From Nucisporomicrobium flavum (GTDB lineage Bacteria > Actinomycetota > Actinomycetes > Mycobacteriales > Micromonosporaceae): DNA of 64,000 nt. Within the stretch, counting starts at the first letter, position 1, and every line of letters begins with the position of its first letter. Shown one piece after another: positions 24,259 to 32,530 of the stretch. A program made the position numbers and the translations under genes. The notes under the pieces are model-generated. The model was not told where the DNA came from. It made no database searches and was given only the letters and a program-made list of their open reading frames with translations. Where the stretch lies: the NCBI RefSeq assembly GCF_016464385.1, contig NZ_JADMLH010000022.1:61555-125554 (forward strand). Direction: 5' to 3'.

Positions 24259-25256
24259 CCGAGCACCAGCTCACCGGAGTACACGCGCCGGATCACGTCC
24301 TCGATGCTGGGCTCGTCCACCCGGAAGTCCACCAGCTCGGTGAGGCCGGCCAGCGTGGTCACCGCCTGCCCGGCCGTCATGGCGAACCGGTCGAAGCGCA
24401 CCGCGTACCGCGTGGGGGTGTCCTCGGCCTCGACCTTCGCGCCGGGCAGCGACGTCCGCAGGGTCTCGAGCGGCACCGGCGCGGCGGTCTCGACGTGCAG
24501 GATCCGTTCGCGGGCGAACTTGTCCTTCACCGCCTCGAGGTCGCCGTCGAAGATGATCCGGCCCTGGTCGATGATCACCAGCCGCCGGCAGAAGCCCTCG
24601 ATGTCGGCCAGGTCGTGGCTGGTCAGCATGACGGTCGTGCCCTCGTCGCGGATGCTGCGGAAGAACTCGCGGACGCGGTCCTTCACGGCCAGGTCGAGCC
24701 CGATGGTGGGCTCGTCCAGGTAGACGACCTGCGGGCCGTGCACCAGCGCCGCGGCGAGGTCGGCGCGCATCCGCTGGCCCAGCGACAGCTTGCGGCCGAC
24801 CACCGGCAGGATCTCGCCGAGCTCGAGGACCTCGTCGAAGCGGGCCATCCGCTTGCGGTAGGTGGCGTGGTCGACGCCGTAGATGTCGCGCAGCACGGCG
24901 AGCGACTCGGACACCGGCAGGTCCCACCAGAGCTGCGTACGCTGCCCGAACAGCACGCCGATGCGGTGCGCCACGGTGGTCCGGTCGCGCTGCGGGTGCA
25001 GGCCGTCGATGCGGACGTCTCCGGCGGTGGGGACCAGGATGCCGCTGAGCAGCTTGACGGTCGTCGACTTGCCGGCGCCGTTGGGGCCGACGTACGCCAC
25101 CGCCTCACCGGCCTCGATGGACAGATCGACGTGGTCGACCGCGACCTTGTCGGTGAAGCGGCGGGCGAACAGGTGCCGGACGGCTCCGGCGAGGCCGGGA
25201 CCCTTGTCCGGGCGGCGGAACACCTTGGTCAGGCCTCGGGCCTCCACGATCGGCAT
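24255..25256 (-). CDS. ABC-2 exporter ATP-binding protein
   Basis: 333 aa from the ATG at 25256; an upstream extension in frame to 25382 is unlikely. Walker A is GPNGAGKST, the signature is LSLGQRMRADLAAALVHGP, Walker B VVYLDEPTIGLD and the H-loop LTSHDLADIE. The sequence WWDLPVSESL between Walker A and the signature is typical of COG4586. A C-terminal extension of about 80 residues follows the ATPase core. It energises export by the two permeases downstream. Confidence 0.9.
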   Translation of the reverse strand: MPIVEARGLTKVFRRPDKGPGLAGAVRHLFARRFTDKVAVDHVDLSIEAGEAVAYVGPNGAGKSTTVKLLSGILVPTAGDVRIDGLHPQRDRTTVAHRIGVLFGQRTQLWWDLPVSESLAVLRDIYGVDHATYRKRMARFDEVLELGEILPVVGRKLSLGQRMRADLAAALVHGPQVVYLDEPTIGLDLAVKDRVREFFRSIRDEGTTVMLTSHDLADIEGFCRRLVIIDQGRIIFDGDLEAVKDKFARERILHVETAAPVPLETLRTSLPGAKVEAEDTPTRYAVRFDRFAMTAGQAVTTLAGLTELVDFRVDEPSIEDVIRRVYSGELVLG

Positions 25257-25409
25257 GCGAAAGCAACCCCCGTCTTGATGCCGACATTGACCGGCACCAC
25301 CGTACGGAACCGCTTCCGGCACGCAAGCCATTTCTTGTCCGGCGCGTGGCTTCTGTGATAGACCGGCGACGATGCGTGACATTTAACGTGGTCGAAACGA
25401 GGAGATCGC

Positions 25410-26678
25410 ATGGGCCAGCCGATCAGCCGTCGCTCCGTCCTGGCCGCCGGCGCGGGCGCCGCCGCCGGGCTCGCCCTCCCGGGAGCTGCCGCCCGGGCCG
25501 GCGGGCATCCGGCCACCCGGGTGCGGTTCACGCTCAACGCCGAGACGCTCGACGGCGGCGAGCAGGTCACCTCGCTCACCCTCGGCACGGGCCGCCTCGG
25601 CCGGGTCGACCCGGCGAGCCTGACCACCGCCACCTTCAGCGTGCACGCCAGGGCCACCAGCCCGATCCCGATCGCGCCCGGCGACCAGATCTTCAGCGAG
25701 TACGACCTGGACCGTCCGGTGACCGCCGCCCGGCTCGACCGGCACGGCGACATCGTGCTGGAGCTGGCGTACGCCGAGGGCCAGGTCGGCGGCGGAACGC
25801 TCGGCTACATCGCGAGCCGCGGCCGCAACGTGCAGCTCGACCTCGACTACACCATCACCCAGAACGCGCCGGTGGTCGTGCGGGGACACCGCCCGGTCAC
25901 CTTCACGGACTTCGTCCAGGGCCGGCTGTCCAACCCCGAGGTCGACGCGTTCAGCTACCACACCTCCCGGTCGGGCATGAAGTACCGCCTGTACTCGCCG
26001 CACCGCCACGCCGCCGGCCGCCGGGGCCACCCGCTCGTCGTCTGGCTGCACGGCGGCGGCGAGGGCGCCTCGCTCCCCGACAACTACTACGACAACGAGA
26101 CCACGCTGCGCGCCAACCGCGGGGCTCTCGGCTTCGCAACCGAGGAGGCCCAGCGGATCTTCTCCGGGGCGTACGTCGTGGCGCCGCAGAGCACCTCGTA
26201 CTGGCTCGAGGACGGCGACCGCTTCGCCCCGCTCATCCGCGAGATCGTCGGCGACCTGGCACGCCGGCACCGGATCGACCGGGACCGCATCTACGTCGCC
26301 GGGTGCAGCAACGGCGGCTACATGAGCCTGAAGATGACCATCGAGTACCCCCGCCTGTTCGCCTCCTCCGTACCGGTCTGCGGGGTCATCGAGTCCCTCC
26401 AGCCCGGCGGCCCGCGGGTGATCACGGACGACGAGCTGCGCGGCATCCGTACGCCGACCTGGCTGGTCACCTCCCGCGACGACGACACCGTGCCGCCGGA
26501 GGCCAACACGGTGCACGCGCACGACCTCATCCCCGGCTCCCTGATGACGCTGTACGACCATGTCGTCTGGAACGGCCACCAGTTCCCCGGCCACTGGTCG
26601 TGGATCTACGTCGCCCGCAACGATCCCAGCATCGACGGCACGCACATCTGGCAGTGGATGGCCCAGCAGCGCCGCTGA
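25410..26678 (+). CDS. Tat-exported alpha/beta-hydrolase (PHB depolymerase/esterase-like)
   Basis: 422 aa. The signal peptide has SRRSVLAAGAGAAAG, a twin-arginine motif, so folded export by Tat is expected. Residues ~33-180 form a beta-rich N-terminal domain. The hydrolase domain has VVWLHGGGEGA and the nucleophile elbow AGCSNGG with Ser300. Asp in TSRDDDTVPPE and His in WNGHQFPGHWSW complete the triad. It resembles secreted prolyl-oligopeptidase-type esterases and depolymerases. GAGGAG precedes the ATG. A terminator hairpin follows. Confidence 0.85.
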   Translation: MGQPISRRSVLAAGAGAAAGLALPGAAARAGGHPATRVRFTLNAETLDGGEQVTSLTLGTGRLGRVDPASLTTATFSVHARATSPIPIAPGDQIFSEYDLDRPVTAARLDRHGDIVLELAYAEGQVGGGTLGYIASRGRNVQLDLDYTITQNAPVVVRGHRPVTFTDFVQGRLSNPEVDAFSYHTSRSGMKYRLYSPHRHAAGRRGHPLVVWLHGGGEGASLPDNYYDNETTLRANRGALGFATEEAQRIFSGAYVVAPQSTSYWLEDGDRFAPLIREIVGDLARRHRIDRDRIYVAGCSNGGYMSLKMTIEYPRLFASSVPVCGVIESLQPGGPRVITDDELRGIRTPTWLVTSRDDDTVPPEANTVHAHDLIPGSLMTLYDHVVWNGHQFPGHWSWIYVARNDPSIDGTHIWQWMAQQRR

Positions 26679-26698
26679 CCGCCCGGCACGGAACACGA

Positions 26699-26730
26699 CT
26701 GCCCGGCACGCCGCACGGTGTGCCGGGCAG
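26699..26730 (+). terminator. Predicted terminator of the esterase gene
   Basis: CTGCCCGGCAC (26699-26709) and GTGCCGGGCAG (26720-26730) form a perfect 11-bp stem that extends further into the loop. It lies 20 bp after the stop codon. Confidence 0.75.
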
Positions 26731-27018
26731 CGCGGTGTGCACTCCGGACAGGGACCGGTCCCACGTTTCCACGTTACGGGAAAATGGAATGCATCGATCA
26801 TCCGATCGGGTGCCCGGTTCATACCGAACAAAAGTCAGACATCGCGCATCTCTCGAAGAATTACCTGGTGAAGACGGCCCTTGAGGGTCATTTACCGATC
26901 GTTCAATATGTTTGGTCGCTCGGCCACTTCCCGTTCCGAATGCCGTGTGTAACATCGTCCTCGATCAATGTCGCTTCTTCTACTTATCAGTAGCTTGGCT
27001 GGCGCGGAGGACATTCTT
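26731..27018 (+). promoter_or_regulatory. AT-rich leader region upstream of the polysaccharide operon
   Basis: This stretch of about 290 bp has no convincing gene and is visibly AT-richer than its flanks (for example 26765-26800 and 26850-26920). It ends with a small hairpin, CTACT-TATC-AGTAG (26980-26993). A perfect GGAGG (27006-27010) lies 8 nt before the GTG at 27019, fixing the start of the next gene. It probably holds the operon promoter and regulatory sites; I could not match a known riboswitch. Confidence 0.5.
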
Positions 27019-28869
27019 GTGAGGCTTCAGCCAATGCTGTCCGGCACCGCCGTGCCGTTCGCCGCGGAGGGCCGGCCCGCCGAATTCCCCGGAATGCTGA
27101 CGGTGCTGTGGGGGCTGGCCGGCGCCGCCATGGCGGCGGTGACGATGTTCCTGGCCGTCCTGGTGGTGGCCGCGATCGGGCTGCGGCTCGGGCCGGCGCG
27201 GCTCCGGCGGCGCCCGAGGCTCGTCTTCACCGCCTCGTCGGCGGCGGTCGTGGCCGTGACCGCGGCGGCCCTGCTGGTGACCGGGCTCCCCGGCGACCCC
27301 GGCCGCACCGGCCGCCCGGCCGGGGCACCGGTCGCGCTGGATCAGCACCGGCCCGCGCACGTCTACCCGCCGCTGTCCGGTACGCCGCTGACGTACGCGC
27401 GGGGCGGCTCCTCGGGCACCGGCCTGTTCCCCTCGCGGAACCGGTCGCTGGTGCTCTACGGCAGCCACTCACCGGACCAGAGCGGGGAGCTGAGCGCGAC
27501 CTCGCTGGTCAACCTCGTCTCCCACTTCGGGGCCTGGACCGCGCACCCGGTCAGCCGCTATCGGGCGGGTGAGCTCACGTCCTATGATGCGGTCTTCTAC
27601 CTGGGCGAGGCGAGCGGTACGCCGCTGCCGGCCCCGTTCCTCGACGACGTCCTGGCCGGCGACCGCCCCGTGATGTGGATCGGCGGCGACCTCGATCGGC
27701 TCAGGGAGCGGGATCCGGCCGCCTGGCGCCGCTACCGGTTCACCGTCGACGGCTTCGACGCCGGGCCGTTCCGCCACGTGCGGTACAAGGACGCCGCGCT
27801 GCCGATCAACGAGCTGCCGGACACCGGCCTGGCCCGGGTCACCGTGGCGGACCCCGCGACGGTCACCGTGCTCGGCACGGCGGAGCGCGGCGACGGCACG
27901 TCGACCCCGTGGGCCGTACGGTCGCGCGACCTGCTGTTCGTCAGCGAGGACCCGCTGCCCTTCGTCGGGGACGACGACGACCGGTACCTCGCCCTGGCCG
28001 ACCTGCTGTTCGAGGTGCTGGACCGGCATGCGGCGCCGAGGCACCGGGCGCTGGTCCGCCTGGAAGACGTCGGCCCCACCGCGGATCCCGTCAAGCTCCG
28101 CGAGGTCATCGACTATCTGTACGGCCAGCACGTGCCGTTCAGCGTGGGCGTGTACCCGGTCCACCAGGGCCCGGGCGGTGACGCGCGCATCCGGCTGTCG
28201 GAGCGGCCGGAGCTCGTGGCAGCGCTCGCGTACGCCACCTCGCACGGCGGAAGCCTGGTGATGCACGGCTACACGCACCAGTCGGAGAAGCGCATCAATC
28301 CCATCGACGGGGAGAGCGGTCAGGACGCCGAGTTCTACCTGTCCGGGCTGAACTCCGAGCAGGCCATCATCCCGCTGGGCCCCGTTCCGGGCGATTCGCA
28401 GGCGTGGGCGCTGAACCGGATCGACCAGGGGCTGGCCGAGTTCGCGCGGGCCGGGCTGCCACGGCCGTCCACGTACGAGTTCCCGCACTACATGGCCTCG
28501 CCGAACGGCTACCTCGCCGCGGGCCGGCGGTTCACCCGGCGGTACGAGCGCGCCCTGTACTTCCCCGGCCTGCTGTCCGGCCGGCCCGTGGTCGACTCGC
28601 AGCGGAGCTGGCAGCTCTTCCCGTACGCGGTCCGCGACGTCTACGGCGCCGTCGTGGTCCCGGAGAACCTGGACTATGTCACCAGTGACGGCGGCTCGGT
28701 GCCCGCGATGCTGGCGGCCGCCCGCAGCAACCTGGTGGTGCGCGACGGCGTGGCCAGCTTCTTCTACCACCCGTTCCTCGGCGTCGGCGAGCTGCCGAAG
28801 GTGGTCGACGGCATCCGCGCCCTGGGCTACACGTTCGTCAGCTCCGAGCAGCTGGTGACCGGGCGGTGA
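27019..28869 (+). CDS. DUF2334 membrane protein (polysaccharide deacetylase-like)
   Basis: 616 aa from the GTG at 27019, chosen because GGAGG sits 8 nt upstream; an ATG at 26968 in frame has no ribosome site. Two membrane helices lie in the first ~85 residues. A large extracytoplasmic part ends in the DUF2334 domain: LVRLEDVGPTADPVKL near residue 346 and MHGYTHQSE near 415, resembling the Asp and His-x3-His metal ligands of NodB-type deacetylases. It is the first gene of a four-gene unit with a GH113-like protein, a GT2 synthase and a UDP-GlcNAc 2-epimerase. A role in modifying an exported amino-sugar polymer is inference. Confidence 0.82.
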   Translation: MRLQPMLSGTAVPFAAEGRPAEFPGMLTVLWGLAGAAMAAVTMFLAVLVVAAIGLRLGPARLRRRPRLVFTASSAAVVAVTAAALLVTGLPGDPGRTGRPAGAPVALDQHRPAHVYPPLSGTPLTYARGGSSGTGLFPSRNRSLVLYGSHSPDQSGELSATSLVNLVSHFGAWTAHPVSRYRAGELTSYDAVFYLGEASGTPLPAPFLDDVLAGDRPVMWIGGDLDRLRERDPAAWRRYRFTVDGFDAGPFRHVRYKDAALPINELPDTGLARVTVADPATVTVLGTAERGDGTSTPWAVRSRDLLFVSEDPLPFVGDDDDRYLALADLLFEVLDRHAAPRHRALVRLEDVGPTADPVKLREVIDYLYGQHVPFSVGVYPVHQGPGGDARIRLSERPELVAALAYATSHGGSLVMHGYTHQSEKRINPIDGESGQDAEFYLSGLNSEQAIIPLGPVPGDSQAWALNRIDQGLAEFARAGLPRPSTYEFPHYMASPNGYLAAGRRFTRRYERALYFPGLLSGRPVVDSQRSWQLFPYAVRDVYGAVVVPENLDYVTSDGGSVPAMLAAARSNLVVRDGVASFFYHPFLGVGELPKVVDGIRALGYTFVSSEQLVTGR

Positions 28870-29903
28870 GCCGGCGCCCGGCCCGCGCGCGCCGCGTGGC
28901 GTCCGCCGCGGCGGCCCTGACCGTCGTCACGCTGCTGGTGACCCCGGGCGAGGTCCGCGAGGCTCCGGCGAACGGGGACGACGCGCGGGCGCAGCGGGGA
29001 TTCGCCATGCCCACGTACACCCGCGACGGATACCGGAGCCCGCAGGCGGCGCTCGGCCTGCGGCAGATGGTCGCGGTCGGCGCGCGGTGGGTGCAGCTCA
29101 CCCCGACGTGGTACCAGGACCGGGCCGCCGGCAGCCGGATCGGGCCGTCCGCGCTGACGCCCACGGACGACGGCGTGCAGTCGATGATCACCGAGGCGCA
29201 CGGGCTGGGCCTGAAGGTGTTCCTCAAGCCCCTGCTCGACCTGCTTCCGGACGGGACCTCGTACCGCGGCACCATCCGGCCCGCCGATCGGGCGGCGTGG
29301 TTCCTCGCGTACCGGGCCTTCATCGGCCACTACGCGGAGCTGGCGGCCCGGCACCGGGTGGACCAGTTCGGCGTCGGGACGGAGCTGGCCGGGACGTCGG
29401 GCGACCGCGACGGCTGGCTGCGGGTCATCGCCTCGGTCCGCGAGCGGTACGACGGGCCCCTCGTGTACGCCGCCAACCACGACGAGTACCGCGCGGTCGC
29501 CTTCTGGGACGCCGTCGACCTGATCGGCATCGACGCGTACTGGCCGCTGAGCTCCCGCCCGACCACCGACGTCCGGGCCCTGCGGCGGGCGTGGGAGCCG
29601 ATCGTCGAGGAGCTGGCCGCGTTCGCCACCCGTCAGCGGCGCCGCATCCTGTTCACCGAGGCGGGCTATCCCAGCCAGCACGGCAGCACGACCGCCCCGT
29701 GGTCGTGGACCACCAGCAGCAGCCCGGACCAGGACGAGCAGGCCGCGGCGTACGGCGCCCTGCTGGCCAGCGTGCACGGCCGGAGTTGGTGGGCCGGGGT
29801 CTTCTGGTGGGTCTGGGACGTCCCGCCGGCCGATGACGACCCGCTGGGGTACACGCCTCGCGGCAAGGCCGCCGAGAGGGTGCTGCGCCAGTGGTGGACC
29901 TGA
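28866..29903 (+). CDS. GH113-like glycoside hydrolase, secreted or membrane-anchored
   Basis: 345 aa from a GTG overlapping the previous stop. An N-terminal hydrophobic segment (about 10-28) acts as signal or anchor. The TIM barrel matches GH113: Glu173 in FGVGTELAGT as acid/base and Glu265 in ILFTEAGYPSQHG as nucleophile, with FWWVWDVPP near the end. GH113 members are beta-mannanases; here the substrate may be the polymer made by the downstream synthase. It is translationally coupled to the DUF2334 gene. Confidence 0.78.
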   Translation: MSRRPARARRVASAAAALTVVTLLVTPGEVREAPANGDDARAQRGFAMPTYTRDGYRSPQAALGLRQMVAVGARWVQLTPTWYQDRAAGSRIGPSALTPTDDGVQSMITEAHGLGLKVFLKPLLDLLPDGTSYRGTIRPADRAAWFLAYRAFIGHYAELAARHRVDQFGVGTELAGTSGDRDGWLRVIASVRERYDGPLVYAANHDEYRAVAFWDAVDLIGIDAYWPLSSRPTTDVRALRRAWEPIVEELAAFATRQRRRILFTEAGYPSQHGSTTAPWSWTTSSSPDQDEQAAAYGALLASVHGRSWWAGVFWWVWDVPPADDDPLGYTPRGKAAERVLRQWWT

Positions 29904-29919
29904 CATCCAAGGAAGGCCG

Positions 29920-31326
29920 ATGAGCGTCATCCTCACCTTCGCCGCCGTCATCCCGTTCCTGCCGATCGTGTCGTTCTTCGTGTACGGCGCCTTCGCGCTG
30001 GCGGCCGCCCGCCGGGAGCGGCACGCGCCGGCCGGGGGCGTAGCGGTCACCGGCGCCGACGACCTGTTCTTCGTGTTCGTGGTGCCCTGCCTCAACGAGG
30101 AGCTGGTGATCGGGCCGAGCCTCGACCGCCTGCTGGGCTTCGCGAACCGGGCCATGGCGGTGGTGGTCATCGACGACGGCTCCGACGACGCCACCGCGCG
30201 GATCGTGCGCGGCTACGCCGAACGGGACCCCCGGGTCCGGTTGCTGCAACGGCGGCCGCCCGAGGCCAGGAAGGGCAAAGGCGCCGCGCTGAACGCCGCG
30301 TACCGGTATCTGCGGTCCTCCGGGCTCGTCGCGGCGACCGGCCGGGACATCGACCGGGTCATCGTCGTGGTCGTCGACGCCGACGGGCGCCTGCAGCCCG
30401 ACACCCTGACCGTCGTGGCGCCGCTCTTCGCCGACCGGCGCACGGCTGCGGTGCAGATCGGCGTACGGATGTACAACCGCGGCGCCGGCTGGCTGGCCCG
30501 GATGCAGGACATGGAGTTCCTGGTGTTCACGGAGATCTTCCAGCGGGCCCGCCACCGGTACGGCAACGCCGGCCTGGGCGGCAACGGCCAGTTCGTCCGC
30601 CTCGGCGCGCTGGACTCGCTGGGCGCCGAGCCGTGGACCGACTACCTCACCGAGGACCTGGACATGGGGCTGCGGCTGCAGTCGCGGGGGTGGCGGACAA
30701 GCTTCACCCCGCACACCTACGTGGACCAGGAGGGGCTCACCTCGCTGCGCCCGCTGATGCGCCAGCGCACCCGCTGGTACCAGGGGCACCTGCAGTGCTG
30801 GTCGCGGCTGGCCGACGTGCTGGCCTGTCGCGAGCTGTCCGTCGGGCGCACCGTCGACCTCGTCGTCTACCTCGTCTCGCCGATCACCGTCCTGCTGATC
30901 ACGCTGTCGCTGGTGGCGTACCTGCCCCGGCAGATCTATGTCCTGGCCACGCAGTGGCAGGCCGCCGTCGACGCGGCCCTGGCGCACCACGGCCTGCTGC
31001 TGTGGTGGTACCTCGTCGTGCTGGCCGTCATCCCCCTCATCGCCGTCATCTACTGGCGGGCGTCCAACCGGGCCGGTCCCGACGTCTCGCTGCCGCGCGC
31101 GCTGCTCTACTCCGCCCTGTTCACCGCGTACGCGTACGTCTGGCTGCCCGTCGGCTGGCGCGCGACGTGGCGGCTCCTGCGCGGCCGCCGGGGCTGGACG
31201 AAGACCCTCCGGCTCGGACAGCCCGCCGCCACCGACGCCGGCCGGCCCGTCCTGCCGGCCCCCCGTGCCGCCACGGACGACCCCCGCCCCGGCGTGCCCG
31301 AATCGCCGTACGTCACCCGCTCCTGA
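29920..31326 (+). CDS. Processive family 2 glycosyltransferase, membrane-embedded
   Basis: 468 aa from the ATG at 29920 (GGAAGG upstream). One N-terminal helix and four C-terminal membrane helices surround a GT-A domain. Conserved elements in order: VVVIDDGSDDAT near 84, VVVDADGRLQPD near 151, TEDLDMGLRL near 244 and QRTRW near 281 (the Q/RxxRW motif of processive synthases). Relatives polymerise and export hyaluronan, poly-GlcNAc, chitin or cellulose-like chains. The epimerase gene that follows suggests UDP-ManNAc or UDP-GlcNAc as donor. Confidence 0.88.
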   Translation: MSVILTFAAVIPFLPIVSFFVYGAFALAAARRERHAPAGGVAVTGADDLFFVFVVPCLNEELVIGPSLDRLLGFANRAMAVVVIDDGSDDATARIVRGYAERDPRVRLLQRRPPEARKGKGAALNAAYRYLRSSGLVAATGRDIDRVIVVVVDADGRLQPDTLTVVAPLFADRRTAAVQIGVRMYNRGAGWLARMQDMEFLVFTEIFQRARHRYGNAGLGGNGQFVRLGALDSLGAEPWTDYLTEDLDMGLRLQSRGWRTSFTPHTYVDQEGLTSLRPLMRQRTRWYQGHLQCWSRLADVLACRELSVGRTVDLVVYLVSPITVLLITLSLVAYLPRQIYVLATQWQAAVDAALAHHGLLLWWYLVVLAVIPLIAVIYWRASNRAGPDVSLPRALLYSALFTAYAYVWLPVGWRATWRLLRGRRGWTKTLRLGQPAATDAGRPVLPAPRAATDDPRPGVPESPYVTRS

Positions 31327-31345
31327 CCGCGGAAGGACCGCTACC

Positions 31346-32530
31346 GTGCACAAAGTCATGGTGATCTTCGGGACCCGTCCCGAGGCCATCAAGCTGGCCC
31401 CGGTGATCACACGCCTGCGCGACGACCGCCGGTTCGCCCTGGTCACCGTCGCCACCGCGCAGCACCGCAGCATGCTCGACCAGGTGCTCGCGTTCTTCGG
31501 CATCGTGCCGGACGTCGACCTCGACATGCTCACGCCGCGCCAGACGCTGGGCGGCATGACCCAGCACCTGCTCGCCGAGATCGGTCCGCTGCTGCGCCAC
31601 CACTCCCCCGACATCGTGCTCGTGCAGGGTGACACCACCACGGCCTGCGCGGCGTCGCTGGCCGCGTACTACGAGCGGGTCCCGGTCGCCCATCTCGAGG
31701 CCGGGCTGCGTACCCGCAACATCTGGTCGCCGTACCCGGAGGAGGCCAACCGCAAGATCATCGCGTCGGTCGCGGCGCTGCACCTGGCGCCGACCGCGGG
31801 CGCCGCCGCCAACCTGCTGGCGGAGGCCGTACCGCCGGAGACCGTCGTGCTGACCGGCAACACCGTCATCGACGCCCTGCTCTGGGCGGTCGCCAACGCC
31901 GGCGGGTACGGCGACCCGGCCCTGGACGACCTGGACGACGATCCGGCGCGGGTGCTGCTCGTGACCGCGCACCGCCGCGAGTCGTGGGGCCGGCCGCTGG
32001 AGCGGGTCGGCCGGGCCCTCACCGAACTGGCGGCCGGGGAGCCGGACCTGCGGATCGTGATCCCGGTGCACCGCAACCCCGCCGTCCGGGAGGCGCTGCT
32101 CCCCCAGCTGCGCGGGCACCGCACGATCACCGTGGTGGAACCGCTCGACTATCCCTGCTTCTGCCGGCTGATGAACCGCAGCCACCTGATCCTGACCGAC
32201 TCCGGCGGCGTGCAGGAGGAAGGACCCAGCCTGGGCAAGCCGGTGCTGGTCATGCGGGACACGACGGAACGCCCCGAGGGTGTGGCGGCGGGGACCGCGG
32301 CGCTGGTGGGCACCGATCCCGCGACGATCGTCACGCGGGTCCGCTCGCTGCTGCACGACCCGGCGGCGTACCGGCGGATGGCCGAGGCCGTCAACCCGTA
32401 CGGCGACGGCCGCGCCGCGGAACGGACGATCGCCGCGCTGGCGCGGTTCTTCGACGCCGGCTCGACGGCCGAGGCGTTCACCGCCGGGGAACGGCCGCTC
32501 GCGGGCAGCGCCCGGCCCGGCGGGCTCTGA
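31346..32530 (+). CDS. wecB: UDP-N-acetylglucosamine 2-epimerase (non-hydrolysing)
   Basis: 394 aa from the GTG at 31346, with GGAAGGA upstream. WecB/MnaA hallmarks are all present: FGTRPEAIK at the start, VQGDTTT, HLEAGLRT, EEANRKI, TGNTVIDAL, TAHRRESWG, VHRNPAVRE, DSGGVQEE and RDTTERPEG. It interconverts UDP-GlcNAc and UDP-ManNAc in the cytoplasm. Placed after a processive synthase, it probably supplies the sugar donor. Its stop codon abuts that of the convergent diguanylate cyclase gene. Confidence 0.93.
   Translation: MHKVMVIFGTRPEAIKLAPVITRLRDDRRFALVTVATAQHRSMLDQVLAFFGIVPDVDLDMLTPRQTLGGMTQHLLAEIGPLLRHHSPDIVLVQGDTTTACAASLAAYYERVPVAHLEAGLRTRNIWSPYPEEANRKIIASVAALHLAPTAGAAANLLAEAVPPETVVLTGNTVIDALLWAVANAGGYGDPALDDLDDDPARVLLVTAHRRESWGRPLERVGRALTELAAGEPDLRIVIPVHRNPAVREALLPQLRGHRTITVVEPLDYPCFCRLMNRSHLILTDSGGVQEEGPSLGKPVLVMRDTTERPEGVAAGTAALVGTDPATIVTRVRSLLHDPAAYRRMAEAVNPYGDGRAAERTIAALARFFDAGSTAEAFTAGERPLAGSARPGGL

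Noticed and set aside
22683..25256. Antibiotic resistance exporter
   Set aside because: The three genes belong to a common ABC-2 group often named after daunorubicin, but nothing here shows a drug substrate or linked biosynthesis genes.
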